Source: JACKNG01 sp040904625
GTDB taxonomy: Bacteria; Pseudomonadota; Gammaproteobacteria; Ga0077536
DNA: 18,597 nucleotides
Reading direction: 5' to 3'
Assembly: GCA_040904625.1 (NCBI GenBank)
Contig: JBBDTC010000294.1
Span: forward strand, 1-18,597
A program made the translations under genes and the position numbers. Within the stretch, counting starts at the first letter, position 1. Each line of letters opens with the position of its first letter. Positions 14,556 through 18,597 of this stretch are shown here, in pieces. A model generated the notes under the pieces. That model worked only from the letters and a program-made list of their open reading frames with translations. It was not told where the DNA came from and did not search any database.

Positions 14556-15659
14556 TCATATCACGATGAGCTCGGCGCGCAGCGCGCCGGCCTCTTTCAA
14601 GGCCTCGAGGATGGCGACCAGATCGCCCGGTGCGGCGCCGACGCCGTTGACCGCCTGCACGATGTCATCGAGCGACACCCCCGGATTGAACAGGAACATG
14701 CGGTTCGCGGCCTGTTCTATCTCGATATCCTGTCGCGGTACCACCGCGGTCTGCCCGCCGGCGAGCGGCGCCGGCTGGCTGACGATGGGATTGTTGCTGA
14801 TGGTGACCGTCAGACTGCCATGGGTCACCGCCGCCGCACTGACCAGGACCTTGTTGCCGATGACGACAGTGCCGGTGCGGGAGTTGATGACGACCTTGGC
14901 CGCGGCAGCGCCGGGCGCGATCTCGATGTTCTCGACCAGCGACATGAAGGCGACCCGCTGGGCCGGATCCATGGGCGCGACGACGCGCACCGAAGTACCA
15001 TCGACGGCAACGGCCGAACGCTCACCGAGCACCTGATCGATGGCCTTGACCATGCGCGACGCGGTCGTGAAATCATTGCGATGGAGATTGAGTGTCAGAT
15101 AGTCGTCGTGCATGAACGGGGTTGCCACTTCGCGCTCGACGGTGGCGCCATTGGGAATACGCCCGACGCTCGGCACATTGACGGTGATGCGGGAACCATC
15201 GTTGCCTTCGGCACCGAAGCCGCCGACGATCAGATTACCCTGCGCCATCGCGTAGACGCCGCCGTCGGCGCCCTTGAGCGGGGTCAACACCAGGCTGCCC
15301 CCGCGCAGGCTCTTGGCATTGCCCATCGAGGACACCGTGACGTCGATGGCGCTGCCTGGTTTGGCGAAGGGCGGCAGGGTCGCGTGGACGATGACCGCGG
15401 CGACGTTCTTGAGCTGGGGGTTGGCATTCGGCGGCAAGGTCACGCCGAGCTGATTGAGCATGTTGCGGATGCTCTGGATGGTGAACTGGGTCTGGGCCGT
15501 CTGATCGCCCGTGCCATCGAGACCGACCACCAACCCATAGCCGACCAGCTGGTTGTCGCGCACGCCGGCGAGTTGGGCCAGATCCTTGATGCGCTCGGCC
15601 GCGGCCGGCAGCGCCAGCAATGCGCAGCAGAACGCGATGGCGATAGTTGAGGTTTTCAT
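14556..15659 (-). CDS. flgI: Flagellar P-ring protein FlgI
   Basis: FlgI forms the periplasmic P ring, the bushing around the rod in the peptidoglycan layer. The 367-residue precursor has a Sec signal peptide (MKTSTIAIAFCCALLALPAAA, probable cleavage after residue 21). The conserved mature start follows: ERIKDLAQLAGVRDNQLVGY and GLVVGLDGTGD. Other family segments are QSIRNMLNQLGVTLPP, DVTVSSMGNAKSLRGGSLV, INSRTGTVVIG and the C-terminal DIVQAVNGVGAAPGDLVAIL. The frame is open 14 codons further upstream, but the ATG at 15659 starts the signal peptide and is preferred. The ribosome site is weak (GGAA). flgH ends 48 nt upstream. Downstream, a repeat-bearing gap separates it from flgJ. Confidence 0.97.
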   Translation of the reverse strand: MKTSTIAIAFCCALLALPAAAERIKDLAQLAGVRDNQLVGYGLVVGLDGTGDQTAQTQFTIQSIRNMLNQLGVTLPPNANPQLKNVAAVIVHATLPPFAKPGSAIDVTVSSMGNAKSLRGGSLVLTPLKGADGGVYAMAQGNLIVGGFGAEGNDGSRITVNVPSVGRIPNGATVEREVATPFMHDDYLTLNLHRNDFTTASRMVKAIDQVLGERSAVAVDGTSVRVVAPMDPAQRVAFMSLVENIEIAPGAAAAKVVINSRTGTVVIGNKVLVSAAAVTHGSLTVTISNNPIVSQPAPLAGGQTAVVPRQDIEIEQAANRMFLFNPGVSLDDIVQAVNGVGAAPGDLVAILEALKEAGALRAELIVI

Positions 15660-15707
15660 TGGTCGGGTTCCATGGTTGCTGCAGGGCGAAGGCGGCCGCA
15701 CGGAGAC

Positions 15708-16433
15708 TCAGAACGGCGCGGCCGCGCTGGCGAAGAAACGCGTCAACCAGCCCGCCCGATTGGCATCGGCAGCGACGCCGTCGCCGTTGTAGATGATGGT
15801 GGCGTCGGCGACCCGGGTCGACGCGACCGAGTTGTCGGAGGCGATGTCGATGGGGCGGACGATGCCGGCGATCTTCACGTACTCGTTGCCCTGGTTGAGG
15901 TTCAGACGCTTCTCCCCGCGGACCAGCAGATAACCGTTCGGCAGCACATCGGCGACGGTCACGGTGATGTCGCCGGTCAGGGAATTGGACAACTGGGAAT
16001 CGGCCTGACCGGAAAAGTCGTGCTCGGCGGCAAGATTGCTCTCGAGCGTGTTGTTGCGCGTGTTAGACAGCGGCAGGATCGACGGCAGTGCGAACTCCGG
16101 CGAAGCGCCGAGGATGGTCGGGTTGGCGATGCTCGATGCGCTGTTCTTGGCAAAGGCGGTATCGGCCGTCTTCTGAGCATTGGTACGCTCGGTGAGGCGT
16201 ATGGTCAGGATGTCGCCGATGCGCCGCGCCTTGGCATCCTCGAAGAATGCGAGGTCGTAACCGGCCTGATAAATCGCGCCGCTCGCGGCCTGTGCCGGCT
16301 GCGGACCGTCGACAGCGGCCGGATAGGACGCGGCGAATTCGGGGTCGCGCCGCGGCGTCGAGTTACAGGCGCTGGTCAGCGTGACGACGAGGCCGAGAAT
16401 GATGATACCGAAGCGAGCCTGATGCGGATTCAT
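15708..16433 (-). CDS. flgH: Flagellar L-ring lipoprotein FlgH
   Basis: FlgH forms the L ring in the outer membrane. The 241-residue precursor has a hydrophobic signal (FGIIILGLVVTLTSAC) with the lipidation Cys at residue 23. The -3 residue is Thr rather than the common Leu, a slightly atypical lipobox. Family segments are SGAIYQAGYDLAFFEDAKAR, RIGDILTIRLTERTNAQK, GDITVTVADVLPNGYLLVRG, KRLNLNQGNEYVKIAGIVRP and the end GWLTRFFAS. The ATG at 16433 has GGA about 8 nt upstream, and the flgG stop is 20 nt away. Both an L and a P ring indicate a diderm cell envelope. Confidence 0.97.
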   Translation of the reverse strand: MNPHQARFGIIILGLVVTLTSACNSTPRRDPEFAASYPAAVDGPQPAQAASGAIYQAGYDLAFFEDAKARRIGDILTIRLTERTNAQKTADTAFAKNSASSIANPTILGASPEFALPSILPLSNTRNNTLESNLAAEHDFSGQADSQLSNSLTGDITVTVADVLPNGYLLVRGEKRLNLNQGNEYVKIAGIVRPIDIASDNSVASTRVADATIIYNGDGVAADANRAGWLTRFFASAAAPF

Positions 16434-16453
16434 ACGCTGTTCCGTGACGATGG

Positions 16454-17239
16454 TCAGAGTGTCTGGGTGACGAACTGGAGCATTTCGTCGACGGTCTGAA
16501 TGGCTTTGGAATTCATCTCGTAGGCCCGTTGGGTCTCGATCATGTCGACCAGCTCCTCGACGGCGTTGACGTTCGACGACTCGACCGCGCCCTGGACGAA
16601 AGTACCCAGGCCATTCAACCCGCCGCTGCCGGTCTGCGGGTTGCCGGAGGAGACGGTTTCCTTGAACAGGTTCTCGCCGATCGGCTGCAGGCCCTGGGGA
16701 TTGATGAAATCGGCGAGCTGCAGCTGGCCGACCTGGCTCGGTGTGCTCTGCCCGGCGACCAGTACCGACACCGTGCCGTCCTGACCGATGGTGGTCGATA
16801 TCGCCTCGGTCGGAATCGAGATGGCGGGATCGACTTCATAGCCCGATGCGGTGACCAGCTGGCCCTGGGCATTCATCGACAAGCCACCGTCGCGCGTGTA
16901 GGCGGTACTGCCATCCGGCATCAGCACTTGCAGAAAGCCGCGCCCCTGGATCGACACATCCAGGCTGTTGCCGGTCTGCGAGAGATTGCCCTGCGTGAAG
17001 ATCTTCCGCGTCGCGACGGTGTGCACACCCGTGCCGAGCATGAGCCCTGAGGGCAGTTCGGTGCTCTGTGAAGAGGCGGCGCCCGGCTGGGCGATGGTCT
17101 CGTAGAGCAGGTCTTCGAAGATCGGCCGCGATTTCTTGTAGCCGGTAGTGGCGACGTTGGCGAGATTGTTGGAGATCACGGCGAGGCGCGTCTGCTGTGC
17201 GTCGAGGCCGGTTTGAGCGATGTTGAGTGCTGATGCCAT
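16454..17239 (-). CDS. flgG: Flagellar distal rod protein FlgG
   Basis: FlgG builds the distal rod that passes through the P and L rings and connects to the hook. The 261-residue length is the family norm. The N-terminus MASALNIAQTGLDAQQTRLAVISNNLANVATTGYKKSR carries the axial-protein NNLANV motif and the FlgG-typical TTGYKKSR. The middle has TQGNLSQTGNSLDVSIQGRG (84-103) followed by FLQVLMPDG. The C-terminus has AVESSNVNAVEELVDMIETQ and NSKAIQTVDEMLQ. Exported by the type III system, it has no signal peptide. flgF ends 21 nt upstream and flgH begins 20 nt downstream. Confidence 0.98.
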   Translation of the reverse strand: MASALNIAQTGLDAQQTRLAVISNNLANVATTGYKKSRPIFEDLLYETIAQPGAASSQSTELPSGLMLGTGVHTVATRKIFTQGNLSQTGNSLDVSIQGRGFLQVLMPDGSTAYTRDGGLSMNAQGQLVTASGYEVDPAISIPTEAISTTIGQDGTVSVLVAGQSTPSQVGQLQLADFINPQGLQPIGENLFKETVSSGNPQTGSGGLNGLGTFVQGAVESSNVNAVEELVDMIETQRAYEMNSKAIQTVDEMLQFVTQTL

Positions 17240-17260
17240 GGCTGTTCTCTCGAAGTGTCC

Positions 17261-18004
17261 TTAACCGTTCAGATTGAGCAGGCGCGCGCCGGCCTGGTCG
17301 AGCTGTTGGGCGGTACTCATGGCCTTGACCGCCATTTCGTACTGCCGCGCATGGGTGATGATGTCGACCATCGCCGACACGCTGTTGACGTTGCTGCCCT
17401 CGAGTGCGCCGTGGGCGATTCGAACCGCGGCATCGGCCGGCGCGTTGCTGCGATCGGCAAGCCGGAACAGACCGTCCGGGCCCTTGACCAGGGCCGCAGG
17501 GTCGGGATTGACCAGCTTGATGCGATCGACCTGGGCCAGGGTGTTGGCTTCCTGGCCGAGCGGCCGCACCGAGATGGTGCCATCGACGCCGATGACCAGC
17601 GCCTGCGATTGCGGCACGGCGATCGGCCCGCCGTTGCCGAGTACGGCGTGCCCCGCACCGGTCAGCAACTGGCCGTTGACGGTCAGCTGCAGATCCCCCG
17701 CCCGCGTGTAGGCCTCGGTACCGTCCGGGGCCACCACGGCGATGAAGCCGGCGCCGTTGACGGCGATATCGAGGTCGTTGCCGGTGTTCTCGATCGAGCC
17801 CGGCTGGAAATCGGTGCCGGGCCGCTCGGTCATGGCGAACACCCGCGCGGGATGGCCGGAGCCATAGACCGGCATGGCGCGCATGGCTTCGAAATCGGCC
17901 TTGAACGCCGTGGTACTGACGTTGGCCAGATTGTGCGTCGCCAAGGCCTGCGCATTCAGGGTCTGCTTGGCGGCCGACATGGCCAGATAGAGCATGCGAT
18001 CCAT
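17261..18004 (-). CDS. flgF: Flagellar proximal rod protein FlgF
   Basis: FlgF is one of the four proximal rod proteins. The 247-residue product begins MDRMLYLAMSAAKQTLNAQA followed by THNLANVSTTAFKADF. The TTAFKAD ending after the axial motif is characteristic of FlgF, as against GYKKSR in FlgG. The core includes GNDLDIAVNGAGFIAVVAPDG and the C-terminus has GALEGSNVNSVSAMVDIIT and KAMSTAQQLDQAG. The ATG at 18004 has AGGAA about 8 nt upstream. flgE ends 33 nt upstream. No sigma54 motif is visible in that gap or in the adjacent 250 bp of flgE, so flgF is probably co-transcribed with flgE. Confidence 0.97.
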   Translation of the reverse strand: MDRMLYLAMSAAKQTLNAQALATHNLANVSTTAFKADFEAMRAMPVYGSGHPARVFAMTERPGTDFQPGSIENTGNDLDIAVNGAGFIAVVAPDGTEAYTRAGDLQLTVNGQLLTGAGHAVLGNGGPIAVPQSQALVIGVDGTISVRPLGQEANTLAQVDRIKLVNPDPAALVKGPDGLFRLADRSNAPADAAVRIAHGALEGSNVNSVSAMVDIITHARQYEMAVKAMSTAQQLDQAGARLLNLNG

Positions 18005-18037
18005 GGCGTGGTTCCTTGCCGCTTACGTAGCGCGCGA

Positions 18038-18597
18038 TCAGCGGATGTTGATGACCGACTGGGTCACCGAATCGGCGGTCGATATGACCTGGGTATTGGC
18101 CTGGAAATTGCGCTGGGCGATGATCAGCGCGACCAGTTCGGCCGATAAATCGACATTCGAATCCTCCAGCGCGCCGCCCTGGATCAGGCCGAGACTCGCC
18201 GTGCCCGGCTTGCCCTCGAGGACCACGCCGGCGGCAAAGGTTTCCGACCAACCGTTGCCGCCGAGCGGCCGCAGGCCCTGCGGGTTGGGGAAGTTGGCCA
18301 GGCCGATCTGGCCTTGAATGGCCGATTGGCCGTTGGTGAAACGGGCCAGGATGACGCCCTGGTCGTCGATGTCGATACCAGCCAGGCGCCCCGTGGTGTA
18401 GCCATCCTGGGTCAGTTCGCTGACCCCGAAAGGGGCCCCGAACATGGTCGTATCGGTCACGGTGGTCGTCAGGTTCATGGGATTGACGCCAGGCGCCGGC
18501 GTGAACGGCGGCAGTGTAATCTGGCCGGACGCGGGGCTGGTCAACATGCCGGCACCATCGAAGACCAGGCTGTCCGGCCCCGCTACCGCGTTGCCGT
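18038..18597 (-). CDS. flgE: Flagellar hook protein FlgE (C-terminal part, cut by window)
   Basis: FlgE polymerises into the hook. Only the last 185 or so codons are present; the frame runs off the right edge without a start. The visible part has hook-family segments: GPDSLVFDGAG near the edge, then QDGYTTGRLAGIDIDDQGVI, ARFTNGQSAIQGQIGLANF and NPQGLRPLGGNGW. The C-terminus is GALEDSNVDLSAELVALIIA and QRNFQANTQVISTADSVTQ. The FTNG and GNG-W motifs and the position before flgF separate it from the paralogous rod proteins. The N-terminal axial motif and the gene start lie outside the window. Confidence 0.95.
   Translation of the reverse strand, partial: GNAVAGPDSLVFDGAGMLTSPASGQITLPPFTPAPGVNPMNLTTTVTDTTMFGAPFGVSELTQDGYTTGRLAGIDIDDQGVILARFTNGQSAIQGQIGLANFPNPQGLRPLGGNGWSETFAAGVVLEGKPGTASLGLIQGGALEDSNVDLSAELVALIIAQRNFQANTQVISTADSVTQSVINIR

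Noticed and set aside
14263..14559. Minus-strand 98-codon frame across the flgI-flgJ gap
   Set aside because: It is largely a translation of the palindromic repeat (FDRPDLAEG..., GPSTGSGRT), a pattern often seen as a false ORF.
14535..15650. Plus-strand open frame (about 371 codons) opposite flgI
   Set aside because: Mirror-frame artefact of flgI with Asp/His/Arg-rich composition.
16836..18251. Minus-strand open frame (about 471 codons) across flgG, flgF and flgE in another frame
   Set aside because: It spans three conserved genes and their gaps, is rich in Arg, Gly and His, and has no family resemblance.

Overview
This window is a dense, high-GC flagellar gene block. Every supported gene is on the minus strand, so transcription runs from position 18597 towards 1. 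Single-copy genes for the outer rings (FlgH, FlgI), a two-domain FlgJ with a peptidoglycan hydrolase, and an FleQ-FleS-FleR regulatory set point to a polarly flagellated gammaproteobacterium of the Pseudomonas/Vibrio regulatory type. The sequence alone does not fix the genus.

Layout in transcription order. (1) 18597-10205: the end of flgE (cut by the window edge), then flgF, flgG, flgH, flgI, flgJ, flgK and flgL, which encode hook, rod, P- and L-rings, rod cap/hydrolase and hook-filament junction proteins. Spacing is tight except for a 297-bp flgI-flgJ gap that carries a palindromic, REP-like repeat. (2) 10204-9901: a 304-bp regulatory gap with a near-consensus sigma70 promoter and inverted repeats ahead of fleQ. 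(3) 9900-5742: fleQ (master sigma54 activator), then fleS and fleR (two-component system). fleS is preceded by a textbook sigma54 (-24/-12) promoter. (4) 5708-107: fliE, fliF, fliG, fliH, fliI and fliJ (MS-ring/rod junction, MS ring, switch, export ATPase complex). (5) 106-1: the non-coding left edge, with a weak sigma28-like motif pointing out of the window.

The order suggests a cascade: a housekeeping promoter makes FleQ; FleQ with sigma54 would fire the fleSR promoter; FleS-FleR would then activate later rod, hook and ring genes. No separate promoter is visible before fliE, so fliE-fliJ may be read from the fleSR transcript. Relative to the Pseudomonas arrangement (recalled from general knowledge), the filament genes (fliC, flaG, fliD, fliS) usually found between flgL and fleQ are missing here.

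I see no clearly new biological system. The points most worth checking are the fleQ control region, the altered c-di-GMP motif in FleQ (LFRN), the repeat between flgI and flgJ, and the missing filament genes.
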